The notes under the pieces were generated by a model, which saw nothing but the letters and a program-made list of their open reading frames with translations, was not told the origin of the DNA and made no database searches. From Bacillota bacterium (GTDB lineage: Bacteria > Bacillota > Bacilli > Paenibacillales > Paenibacillaceae), in contig JAEWJS010000132.1 of assembly GCA_023386495.1 (NCBI GenBank), positions 1-64,000 of the forward strand: 64,000 bases of DNA, written 5' to 3'. Positions 51,443-58,561 of this stretch are shown piece after piece. The translations under genes were made by a program, and so were the position numbers. Numbering within the stretch: the first letter of the stretch is position 1; each line of letters begins with the position of its first letter.

Positions 51443-51877
51443 ATGATGATCGAAGACTATCTTAACAAGCAAATTGCCGATTGGAACATTCTGCACGTGA
51501 AGCTGCGGCATTATCATTGGTCGGTTAAAGGAGAACAGTTTTTTACCTTACACGCCAAATTCGAAGAGTTTTATAATGAGGCTGCCGGTTACATTGATGA
51601 ATTGGCTGAACGAGTTCTTGCATTGGGAGGCAGACCCGTCGCAAGCCTGGGGGGATATCTGGAACTAGCTTCTATTCTTGAGGCCGCTGGAAATGAATCA
51701 TCTACGGAAATGGTACAGACAATAGTGGACGATTATACACAGATCATCTCAGCTTTGAAACAAGGAATGGAGTTATCGCAATCCGAGAATGATGAGATTA
51801 CCGGGGATATGCTCTTAGCTATGTACTCGACCCTGGAGAAGCATGTTTGGATGCTGAACGCCTACTTGGGCAACTGA
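51443..51877 (+). CDS. Dps/ferritin-like protein
   Basis: 144 residues with the Dps ferroxidase residues: LRHYHWSVKGEQFFTLHAKFEEFYNEAAGYIDELAERVLALGG. Dps proteins form 12-mers that oxidise and store iron with peroxide and may protect DNA. Pairing with a haloperoxidase-type hydrolase suggests an oxidative-stress unit. AGGAGG is 7 nt before the first of two ATGs. Confidence 0.9.
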   Translation: MMIEDYLNKQIADWNILHVKLRHYHWSVKGEQFFTLHAKFEEFYNEAAGYIDELAERVLALGGRPVASLGGYLELASILEAAGNESSTEMVQTIVDDYTQIISALKQGMELSQSENDEITGDMLLAMYSTLEKHVWMLNAYLGN

Positions 51878-51883
51878 ATTGGG

Positions 51884-51917
51884 AATCCACGCCGTGACTA
51901 CGGCGTGGATTTTTTTG
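51884..51917 (+). terminator. Terminator after the Dps-like gene
   Basis: AATCCACGCCG (51884-51894) and CGGCGTGGATT (51901-51911), then a T-run. The following 51918-52153 has no clear gene; a frame ending FDYLEYNKDTQTM to KIPPGE (52005-52114) may be a gene remnant. Confidence 0.9.
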
Positions 51918-52153
51918 TAATCCCTTCGCCAAATGCCGTTCTAACGATACGACGACTTCGTTGTACACTTGGACGGAGCAGCATGCGCTTGGGGAAAAAA
52001 ACGTGCTCAACGGGCCCGTTTGACTATCTAGAGTATAATAAGGATACCCAGACGATGGTGCTTGATATAGAAAGATATCTCACCAGGTATTTTAAAATCC
52101 CGCCGGGAGAATAAATATCGAAAAGTTGATGAAATATCGCCTTTTCGGTTTTT

Positions 52154-52175
52154 CGGGGAACCGTATCACAAGTAA
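52154..52175 (+). repeat. Right direct repeat (att-like)
   Basis: CGGGGAACCGTA-T-CA-C-AAGTAA; encodes the same GEPYHK-stop as rlmH with other codons, although no rlmH reading frame precedes it. See the left repeat. Confidence 0.75.
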
Positions 52176-52277
52176 CGGTATGTTTTTTTGGAGTTCCTTG
52201 CGGCGTATAGATTTAGTACCGTCATCGTCGATGTTTCTCGTCCGACCGAAGTCTTTAAACAGATGGGGGGATGAACA

Positions 52278-53171
52278 GTGAGAAATAATTCAGATTCGAT
52301 CCTGCCAAATAACGAGGTTTTAGAAAAGTTTAATGTCCAGTTAGCCGCGCCGTTGGGAGGGAGACTCAATCAGCATTGGCTTGTGAATTTTAAGAACGAA
52401 CGTCTTGTTTTACGCCTTTGGTCTAATGGAACTCAGATTGATGATATCGAGTACGAGGTGAATCTGCTCAAAAGCACCGCTGGGCTTGGATGGCCTGTTG
52501 CAACCGTCATTGAAGGGCCGACCGAGTTGGGAGGTCAAATGTGGGGGTTGTTTCCTTATCTTCATGGTGAACCGCCATCAGTCGAAGATCCGGCTGCCGA
52601 ACAGCGTGCAAGGGGACGCCTCATGGCTCAATTCCACACTGATCTTACTAAGCTCAACGGGATTGGACAGCGCAAAGGTTGGCGGCGGTGTGAAGAGATT
52701 CTACTTGATTACGGGTTAGATCAAGTGCTGTCCGAAAATGAAAAGAAGAGACCAGAGGAAATACGAATCATACGGTGGCACCTGGAGCGTGCTCGCAAGC
52801 GGGTGGAAGGGCTTGAGCTTCATTCCCGGCCTGGTATCGTGATCCATGGTGATTTTACACCGTGGAACTTGCGCTACCAAGAAGGGAAGCTCACCGGTAT
52901 ACTGGACTTTGAGCTTGCGCATTGGGATCATAGAGTTGGCGACTTTGCTCTCTCGTGGCGGGGAAAATACGACGAAGTTATTTACGGTTACGATGAAGTG
53001 TCACCCCTTGATGCTGAGGAGTGGGAATTACTCACGCCAATGTGGTGGGCAGGTCTTATTGAGGGTGCCTGTCGGCACCTGAAGGAAGGCACACGTGACG
53101 ACGGCTGGATCGTCAAAAAATTATTAGAGCGCTCACCATTGATGGGACAGGATGCTATCGAATATCGTTAA
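52278..53171 (+). CDS. APH-family small-molecule kinase
   Basis: 297 residues with the aminoglycoside-phosphotransferase/choline-kinase fold: LAAPLGGRLNQHWLV, catalytic loop VIHGDFTPWNLRY (about residue 195) and metal motif LDFELAHWDHRVGDFALS. This superfamily phosphorylates antibiotics, choline, homoserine and other alcohols, so substrate is open. GTG start 7 nt after GGGGGG. Lower GC than the core; isolated between intergenic repeats. Confidence 0.8.
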   Translation: MRNNSDSILPNNEVLEKFNVQLAAPLGGRLNQHWLVNFKNERLVLRLWSNGTQIDDIEYEVNLLKSTAGLGWPVATVIEGPTELGGQMWGLFPYLHGEPPSVEDPAAEQRARGRLMAQFHTDLTKLNGIGQRKGWRRCEEILLDYGLDQVLSENEKKRPEEIRIIRWHLERARKRVEGLELHSRPGIVIHGDFTPWNLRYQEGKLTGILDFELAHWDHRVGDFALSWRGKYDEVIYGYDEVSPLDAEEWELLTPMWWAGLIEGACRHLKEGTRDDGWIVKKLLERSPLMGQDAIEYR

Positions 53172-53195
53172 GTGCTTAAGTGTTAAGTGCAGCAA

Positions 53196-53260
53196 AACAA
53201 GTAAAATATGTAGGTTACGGTAATTGTAATTTACCTACACGTAATGTAAAATTACTTGTT
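53196..53260. repeat. Large imperfect inverted repeat
   Basis: AACAAGTAA (53196-53204) pairs with TTACTTGTT (53252-53260), with inner GTAGGT (53210-53215) and ACCTAC (53233-53238). AT-rich and very unlike neighbouring DNA. May end the kinase transcript or be a mobile-element trace. Confidence 0.5.
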
Positions 53261-53286
53261 GGGAAAAACATGGAAGGGGTGGGAGT

Positions 53287-53376
53287 ATGAAGTGGAAACG
53301 GAAGACTTACATTCAGTCGACTTGCGTATTTTCATATTTCCATTCCATTAGGACGCTAAAGCATTTATTGCTTTAG
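53287..53376 (+). CDS. Possible 29-residue leader peptide before pyrH-like gene
   Basis: MKWKRKTYIQSTC, then VFSYFHSIRTLKHLLL. GGGGTGGGAG lies just before the ATG, and the stop (53374-53376) falls inside the following terminator stem. The order leader peptide, terminator, gene is that of ribosome-mediated attenuation. Small size makes it uncertain. Confidence 0.35.
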   Translation: MKWKRKTYIQSTCVFSYFHSIRTLKHLLL

Positions 53377-53384
53377 CGTTTTTA
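53353..53384 (+). terminator. Terminator or attenuator before the pyrH-like gene
   Basis: ACGCTAAAGC (53353-53362) pairs with GCTTTAGCGT (53370-53379), followed by TTTTATTTT. Confidence 0.85.
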
Positions 53385-53403
53385 TTTTATGGGGGTGTAA
53401 TAA

Positions 53404-54141
53404 TTGTCAAGGTACAAAAGGGTTCTCGTTAAGCTAAGTGGTGGAGCAGTCGCAGGAAACTCTGAATTTGGGTTTGAGCCAGAAAGGTTAGACCAAATCG
53501 CGAATGAAATTATGTCAGTAGTAGACTTAGGCGTTGAAGTATCGTTAGTTATCGGTGGGGGTAATATTTTCAGAGGTAATATGGCGGAAAGCTGGGGGAT
53601 CGAAAGGGCAGAAGCTGACAACATTGGAACGCTTGCGACTGTAGTAAATAGTTTAATGCTTCGTGGAGTTCTGAAAGCCAAGACCAAAAAGGAAGTACGG
53701 GTAATGACGGCAATACCTATTACTTCAGTTGCAGAACCATACATCCGTTTAAGAGCAATCCACCATCTAGAAAAAGGCTATATTGTAATTTTTGCAGGGG
53801 GGAACGGTCAACCTTACGTTACAACAGACTATCCTTCAGTACAAAGAGCCATCGAGGTTAATTGTGATGCCTTATTAGTTGCAAAGCAAGGTGTTGATGG
53901 CGTTCTCAATGCAGATCCTAAATTTAATAAAGATGCAAGGAAATTCCGATCGCTTCATTACAACGACGTTTTAACACACAACTTAAAGGTAATGGACCAA
54001 TCAGCTTTCATTTTAGCAAGAGACTACAATCTACCAATGCATGTGTTTAATTTCGATAAACCAGGCTCGATGAAAGAAATTTGCGAAGGTAAGAATAACG
54101 GTACGATAATTAGCGGCGAATCAGTTTTAGAGTTGGAATAA
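53404..54141 (+). CDS. UMP kinase paralogue (PyrH-like)
   Basis: 245 residues with amino-acid-kinase motifs of UMP kinase: RVLVKLSGGAVAG, VIGGGNIFRG, the NIGTLATVVNSLML block (family: MGMLATVINGLAL-like), AGGNGQPYVTTDY and KQGVDGVLNADP. The usual pyrH sits in the tsf-frr cluster, so this is likely a second copy. Base composition is markedly AT-rich against the rest of the window, a sign of transfer. TTG start 6-7 nt after GGGGGTG. It could be a UMP kinase backup or have another substrate. Confidence 0.8.
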   Translation: MSRYKRVLVKLSGGAVAGNSEFGFEPERLDQIANEIMSVVDLGVEVSLVIGGGNIFRGNMAESWGIERAEADNIGTLATVVNSLMLRGVLKAKTKKEVRVMTAIPITSVAEPYIRLRAIHHLEKGYIVIFAGGNGQPYVTTDYPSVQRAIEVNCDALLVAKQGVDGVLNADPKFNKDARKFRSLHYNDVLTHNLKVMDQSAFILARDYNLPMHVFNFDKPGSMKEICEGKNNGTIISGESVLELE

Positions 54142-54179
54142 AATTGTTAGAGCTAGAGCTATTATTGTTGAAAACTAAT

Positions 54180-54211
54180 AGCCCCTTCAGCGGTTTAACC
54201 GCGAAGGGGCT
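54180..54211. terminator. Bidirectional terminator
   Basis: AGCCCCTTC (54180-54188) and GAAGGGGCT (54203-54211) enclose a further perfect GCGGTTTAACCGC stem; it separates convergent genes. Confidence 0.85.
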
Positions 54212-54232
54212 GATGAAGGTTCTTCCTGTAAG

Positions 54233-54976
54233 TTAAATAAAACCGCCATTGGCGCGAAGTGTTTGACCCGTCACCCACTGCGATTCATCGCTCGCAAGAA
54301 AGAGGACGACAGCTGCAATGTCTTCGGTTTCCCCGAGACGGCCGAATGCGTTCATCTTGGCAAGCCCTTGGATTTGTTCCGACGTTTTGCCGGCCGTAAA
54401 GAGTTCGGTATTGACAGGGCCCGGTGCCACAGCATTAATCGTAATATTTCTCTTTCCTAGCTCTTTGGCCAATTGACGCGTGAATTGTTCGACGGCTCCT
54501 TTGGAGCCAGCGTACAGACTGTAAGCCGGGAACATCTGACCGGTCACCGAAGTGGAGAAGTTGATGATGCGGCCATTGGAATTTAGATGATTGGCAGCAA
54601 GCTGGCAGGAAAAGTAGGTGCCTTTGACATTGATCGCGAACAACTGGTCGTAATCCCCTTCCGTTACATCGCCAATCGGTTTTGTACAGACAATCCCCGC
54701 ATTATTCACCACAATGTCTAGCTTTCCGAACGTTTGGAGGGTTTCTTGATAGAGTCTCTCCAACTCGCTCAATCGACTGATGTCAGCTTGAATCGCCGTC
54801 GCCTCTCCGCCGTTCCTTTGAACATTCTGAACGACCTCTGCCGCCTGCTCCGTACGGTTCGCATAATTGATGACCACCTTCGCGCCATGATGTGCTAGAT
54901 TTTCGGCTATCGTCCTGCCGATTCCTCTGGACGCTCCGGTGATCAAGGCCACTTTGCCAGCGAGCCTCTTTTCCAT
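54233..54976 (-). CDS. Short-chain dehydrogenase/reductase
   Basis: 247 residues, classical SDR: cofactor motif TGASRGIG, NNAG, catalytic Ser (NFSTSVTG) and Tyr-x3-Lys (YAGSK), VAPGPVNT, and the terminal GGFI. NADP(H) preferred because of the basic residue after TGAS. Start at 54976 after AAGGAG. Last gene of the minus-strand trio FMN reductase - Dabb - SDR. Confidence 0.92.
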   Translation of the reverse strand: MEKRLAGKVALITGASRGIGRTIAENLAHHGAKVVINYANRTEQAAEVVQNVQRNGGEATAIQADISRLSELERLYQETLQTFGKLDIVVNNAGIVCTKPIGDVTEGDYDQLFAINVKGTYFSCQLAANHLNSNGRIINFSTSVTGQMFPAYSLYAGSKGAVEQFTRQLAKELGKRNITINAVAPGPVNTELFTAGKTSEQIQGLAKMNAFGRLGETEDIAAVVLFLASDESQWVTGQTLRANGGFI

Positions 54977-55001
54977 TTCTGATATCTCCTTTCTTGAGGG
55001 G

Positions 55002-55304
55002 TTAAGCAATCGAGTAATCCATAACGACGATCCCTTCGACGAAGGGGCCGATCGATTGCAATAATTGTTGATGCAGGGGGTGCTGATTATAATCGCGGCA
55101 AGCCTGCTGATCCTCAAAAGTAACTCGAATGCCCAACGTATAACCCTGCGCGTGCTCGAGTTCCTCCGTAACGTTAATTCCGGCGCTTATATCGGCAATA
55201 CCCGGAATCCCATCTTTAAAGGCAAGCACATTTTTCACTACATCCTCTTGTTGGTCTGTAGAAAAATTGGGATTGAGCTTCAATAGTACAATATGCTCGA
55301 ACAT
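55002..55304 (-). CDS. Dabb (stress-responsive A/B barrel) domain protein
   Basis: 100 residues, MFEHIVLLKLNPNFS, GYTLGIRVTFEDQQACRDYNQHPLHQQLL and FVEGIVVMDYSI, the Dabb fold. Function unknown; often beside oxidoreductases. GGAGGGAG precedes the ATG. Middle of the trio. Confidence 0.9.
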   Translation of the reverse strand: MFEHIVLLKLNPNFSTDQQEDVVKNVLAFKDGIPGIADISAGINVTEELEHAQGYTLGIRVTFEDQQACRDYNQHPLHQQLLQSIGPFVEGIVVMDYSIA

Positions 55305-55334
55305 CTATTCTCCCTCCAAGGCTTCTGATTTCAG

Positions 55335-55898
55335 TTAGCTCTGCAGCTGCTTCAATTGGGATTGTTCCTTCATCCAATTCACGAAATTGTCGGCTACGAG
55401 ATCAAGGTACTGTATCGTAGGTTCGTCTGTCAGTTCGCCCTTCTCATTGATCTTCTCATGAACCAGGCCGACATACACTTCATTCCCCGGCAGCAGCGGT
55501 GAGGAGATGCCGGACGAGAACAGAATGTCTCGCAGATGGTCCTGCGCTTTGACCGATCCCAACAATCCCATGGAAGATCCCACGATCCACGATGGCTTCC
55601 CGATCATGACTCGGTCCACGCGGGATAGCCAGTCAATCGCATTGGCCATCACGCCGGGAATCGTCGAATTATACTCCGGAGCGACCCATAACACCGCGTC
55701 CGCAGCAGCGACCCTCGCCTTAAAGTCGATAACCTGCTGCGGCGGAGTCGTCTCGATATCCTGATCGTAAAAAGGGAGATCTCGAATGTTCAATATATCC
55801 AACTGGAAGAGATGCCGATAACGCTTCTGAATATACCCGGCTAACTTCAAGTTGTACGAATCTTTACGAATGCTCCCGACAATTGCAGCTACTTTCAT
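55335..55898 (-). CDS. NADPH-dependent FMN reductase
   Basis: 187 residues, flavodoxin-like: VAAIVGSIRKDSYNLKLA binding FMN phosphate, then WVAPEYNSTIPGVMANAIDWLSR and a GSSMGLLGSVKAQ loop. Family reduces FMN, quinones or azo dyes. Start at 55898 after GAGGTGATC. First gene of the trio, divergent from the regulator gene. Confidence 0.92.
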   Translation of the reverse strand: MKVAAIVGSIRKDSYNLKLAGYIQKRYRHLFQLDILNIRDLPFYDQDIETTPPQQVIDFKARVAAADAVLWVAPEYNSTIPGVMANAIDWLSRVDRVMIGKPSWIVGSSMGLLGSVKAQDHLRDILFSSGISSPLLPGNEVYVGLVHEKINEKGELTDEPTIQYLDLVADNFVNWMKEQSQLKQLQS

Positions 55899-56008
55899 TT
55901 CGATCACCTCAATGATTTTTTTCGCCTCGTTCATTCTTGCTATTCTCCCTAAGGAGGACATAGACTAGTGTACATGGGCTTAACGAGGCTAGGGAGAGAT
56001 CTGGCTAT

Positions 56009-56029
56009 CGTAGGATTGGGAATCCTACG
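56009..56029. promoter_or_regulatory. Palindromic operator candidate between divergent genes
   Basis: CGTAGGATT-GGG-AATCCTACG, perfect 9-bp arms, 30 bp before the regulator start and 110 bp before the FMN reductase operon. Likely bound by the adjacent regulator. Confidence 0.6.
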
Positions 56030-56058
56030 TTCATGAATGGATAGGAGGCATGGCGATC

Positions 56059-56943
56059 ATGGCGAACAGATTGGACCGATATGAGGAATTAGCTCGTTTC
56101 CTGCGTTCACGCCGCGAACGAATGACCCCGAGGCAAGCAGGATTGCCAGAATCCGGACGCAGACGCACACCCGGACTTCGTCGCAGCGAGGTGGCTCTGC
56201 TGGCGGATGTGGGATTGGAGTGGTACACCTACTTGGAACAAGGGCGTCATATCAACGTATCCGCCGAGGTTCTTGATCGAATAGCAGATGGGCTTCGGTT
56301 AGACGAATCGGAACGAAGGCATCTATACCATCTTGCCCGTAAGCAAATTCCGTTGATCGATACGAAGCAACCCTCTAAGGTAACGCCGGAACTTCAACGT
56401 TTTTTGGATAGCCAAAAATTGTCCCCTTCAAGTGTCATGGATGCGCGAATGAACATCATAGCCTGGAATGAAGCCTACTGCGCAATAAATGGGGACCTCG
56501 CGATGATGTCGGAAAGGGAGCGGAATTTTGTCTGGATGACATTTACTTCTCCCCGCTTCCGCTATATTAAGGGAGATCAATGGGAAGTGCATGCGCGACG
56601 AATCGCCGCTCATTTCCATGCCGGGTATGCGCGTCACAGCGACGACCCTTGGTGGTCCGAACAGTTCGAGGCGTTGTCTCAGATTAGCGGGGAGTTTCGG
56701 AAATTTTGGGACTCCCATGAGGTTCTTGATGCCATTGATGCTCCCAAGACACTGCATTGTCCGAATCTCGGGATATTGAATTTTGACCTTGTGTCGTTTC
56801 AGTATTCGAACGATTCGAATATGACCATTTCCACCCATGTTCCCCATCGAGACGGCACAGAGGAGAAGATGCAGCGGCTGTTGATCGATTATCGGAGCTG
56901 GCATTCAGAGTCGCTTACTGGACCTTTATCTTTTTGGCAATGA
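56059..56943 (+). CDS. XRE-type regulator with MmyB ligand domain
   Basis: 294 residues. N-terminal helix-turn-helix (LARFLRSRRERMTPRQAGL...TPGLRRSEVALLADVGLEWYTYLEQGRHIN) with the RRTPGLRREEVA-type hallmark, then a MmyB-like PAS-related domain (RMNIIAWNEAYCAINGDLA). Such regulators commonly control a divergent oxidoreductase operon. ATG at 56059 follows AGGAGG by 10 nt; the upstream ATG at 56050 is too close. Its 3' end overlaps the convergent SDR by 29 bp. Confidence 0.9.
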   Translation: MANRLDRYEELARFLRSRRERMTPRQAGLPESGRRRTPGLRRSEVALLADVGLEWYTYLEQGRHINVSAEVLDRIADGLRLDESERRHLYHLARKQIPLIDTKQPSKVTPELQRFLDSQKLSPSSVMDARMNIIAWNEAYCAINGDLAMMSERERNFVWMTFTSPRFRYIKGDQWEVHARRIAAHFHAGYARHSDDPWWSEQFEALSQISGEFRKFWDSHEVLDAIDAPKTLHCPNLGILNFDLVSFQYSNDSNMTISTHVPHRDGTEEKMQRLLIDYRSWHSESLTGPLSFWQ

Positions 56944-57700
56944 GATCGGATGCTTTTTTGGGATTTAATCGATACAAGAAATCCATGAATTTAGCATCGC
57001 CTCCAGCTAATACGCGATGCTTTTTATTTTCCATACCACTAATGATAATGGCAGCGGCTTCACTCGCGCTGAGCATCTTATAGGAAGGGGCGTCGACTCC
57101 AGCTATGTTTACGCCGGAATTTTGGGCGATCTTCGTATCGACGCCGCCAGGCATAGCGATGGTTACCCCTACGTTGGTATTCCTAAGCTCTGAATGGAGT
57201 CCTTCTGTAAATAGTTTGACGGCTGCCTTAGAAGCGGAGTAGATGGATTGAAGAGGCACAGGCAGAAATCCACCCATGCTTGAAACATTGGTGATATGGG
57301 CTTCCGGTCGGTTTAATAGGTAGGGTAGGAACGATTTGCACATATAAAGCGTTCCGTAAAAGTTCACATCCATCACCCGTTGGATGTGTTCGTAATCCAA
57401 ATCATTCACACTGACAAAAGGTTGTAAGATTCCCGCATTATTGATAATGCCATCTATGCATCCATGAGAGGCAATAACCGCCTCGGGCAGCTTCACCACT
57501 TCATCTCTATTAGCTAAGTTAGCGATCTGAATGGAAAGCTTAGCGCCATAGACGGTTGTCAAAGCCTTTATATCGTCTATTCCGGACTTATTAAGGACCG
57601 CTGCAACGCTAGCTCCTTTCTCTAATAGCTGCGTGACAAGCTCTCTTCCAATGCCGCCACCGGCACCGGTTACGACAATGACTTTATTCGGTACTTTCAT
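56915..57700 (-). CDS. Short-chain dehydrogenase/reductase
   Basis: 261 residues: VVTGAGGGIG, NNAGIL, Ser in NVSSMGGFL, Tyr-x3-Lys YSASK, and a C-terminal domain typical of SDRs close to membrane lipid/retinol-type enzymes (LNPKKASDLIAKKI). GGGGGAAC precedes the start. It is divergent from the TetR gene, so it may belong to that regulator's targets. Confidence 0.9.
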   Translation of the reverse strand: MKVPNKVIVVTGAGGGIGRELVTQLLEKGASVAAVLNKSGIDDIKALTTVYGAKLSIQIANLANRDEVVKLPEAVIASHGCIDGIINNAGILQPFVSVNDLDYEHIQRVMDVNFYGTLYMCKSFLPYLLNRPEAHITNVSSMGGFLPVPLQSIYSASKAAVKLFTEGLHSELRNTNVGVTIAMPGGVDTKIAQNSGVNIAGVDAPSYKMLSASEAAAIIISGMENKKHRVLAGGDAKFMDFLYRLNPKKASDLIAKKIKVQ

Positions 57701-57851
57701 ATCGTTCCCCCATAATCATTTAATTAAGGTACATGAAGCGTTGCAGGGATGCAGTTATATTTTAACAAATGTACCATAGAGGGCGAAGAAGCCATACTCT
57801 TTTTTTCAACGTAAGCCCCTGTTATTCCCTGGAAATCTATGTTAAGCTATT

Positions 57852-57872
57852 ACCGACAGACAGTCGGTCGGT
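57852..57872. promoter_or_regulatory. TetR-type operator
   Basis: ACCGACAGAC-A-GTCGGTCGGT is a near-perfect 21-bp palindrome 35 bp before the TetR start. The repeated GACNGTC pattern is typical of QacR/TetR-type operators. It lies between divergent SDR and TetR-ABC genes. Confidence 0.75.
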
Positions 57873-57907
57873 CACTAACTCCAAGGGAAGGGAATCGGGA
57901 ACCCATC

Positions 57908-58561
57908 GTGAGAATCACGAAAGACGCCGAGGCGCGCAGAAACGAAATCATGGATGCAGCCGATGAGCTGTTCAGTCTGAAAGGCTTTGACGGCACGAGT
58001 ACGAACGATATTCTCGCCAAAGTCGGAATTGCTCGCGGAACGCTGTACTACCACTTCAAGTCGAAGGAAGACATCATGGATGCGCTCATTGAACGGAATG
58101 GCATTCACCTATTAGGCGCAGCGCGAAAGGTTGCGGCGGACCCGAGCATCCCCGTGTATGAGCGCATCATCCTTACTGTAATGGCGTTGAAAATGAAGGG
58201 CGGCAGCAGCGAGGAAATGATGGAGCATATTCACAAACCACAAAATGCGCTCATGCATCAGAAAATCGAGAGGTTCATCATCGACGGTGTTACGCCGATT
58301 CTGACGAGGATCATCCGAGAGGGAATCGAGCAAGGACTCTTCAACACGCCGTATCCCTACGAATGTATGGAAATGTTCGTGACCTATGCGAATACGGCCT
58401 TTGATGACGGTTCTGATATGACAGAAGAGGAGCAAGCTACAAAATTGCAGGCTTTCATTTTCCACGTCGAAAGGATGCTCGGTGCGGAAAGCGGCAGCCT
58501 TATGAACGTGATCCAACAATTCGGCAGCCATCCCAATACGCCGCCTGAAAGGAGTAGATGA
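57908..58561 (+). CDS. TetR family regulator
   Basis: 217 residues. N-terminal domain with RRNEIMDAADELFSLKGFDGTSTNDILAKVGIARGTLYYHFKSKEDIMDAL, the TetR helix-turn-helix; variable ligand domain follows. The GTG at 57908 is taken, because the ATG 23 codons earlier would place the palindromic operator inside the coding sequence. The ABC permease start overlaps its stop; the regulator likely represses this operon. Confidence 0.9.
   Translation: MRITKDAEARRNEIMDAADELFSLKGFDGTSTNDILAKVGIARGTLYYHFKSKEDIMDALIERNGIHLLGAARKVAADPSIPVYERIILTVMALKMKGGSSEEMMEHIHKPQNALMHQKIERFIIDGVTPILTRIIREGIEQGLFNTPYPYECMEMFVTYANTAFDDGSDMTEEEQATKLQAFIFHVERMLGAESGSLMNVIQQFGSHPNTPPERSR

Larger units (their letters stand above)
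50296..52175. mobile_element. Putative SCC-like cassette at the 3' end of rlmH
   Basis: Near-exact 22-bp direct repeats (20/22) bound this segment: the rlmH end at 50296-50317 and a copy at 52154-52175, both reading G-E-P-Y-H-K-stop but with different third bases (TAC CAT versus TAT CAC). Inside are a hydrolase gene, a Dps-like gene and a gene remnant. A CGAAAAG/CTTTTCG inverted repeat (52119-52147) lies just inside the right repeat. No ccr recombinase is seen, so if real it is a recombinase-less or decayed cassette. Confidence 0.55.

Noticed and set aside
51905..52114. Open frame of 69 codons between the Dps-like gene and the right att repeat
   Set aside because: No ribosome-binding site and begins inside the terminator; only the last third looks protein-like. 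At most a remnant.
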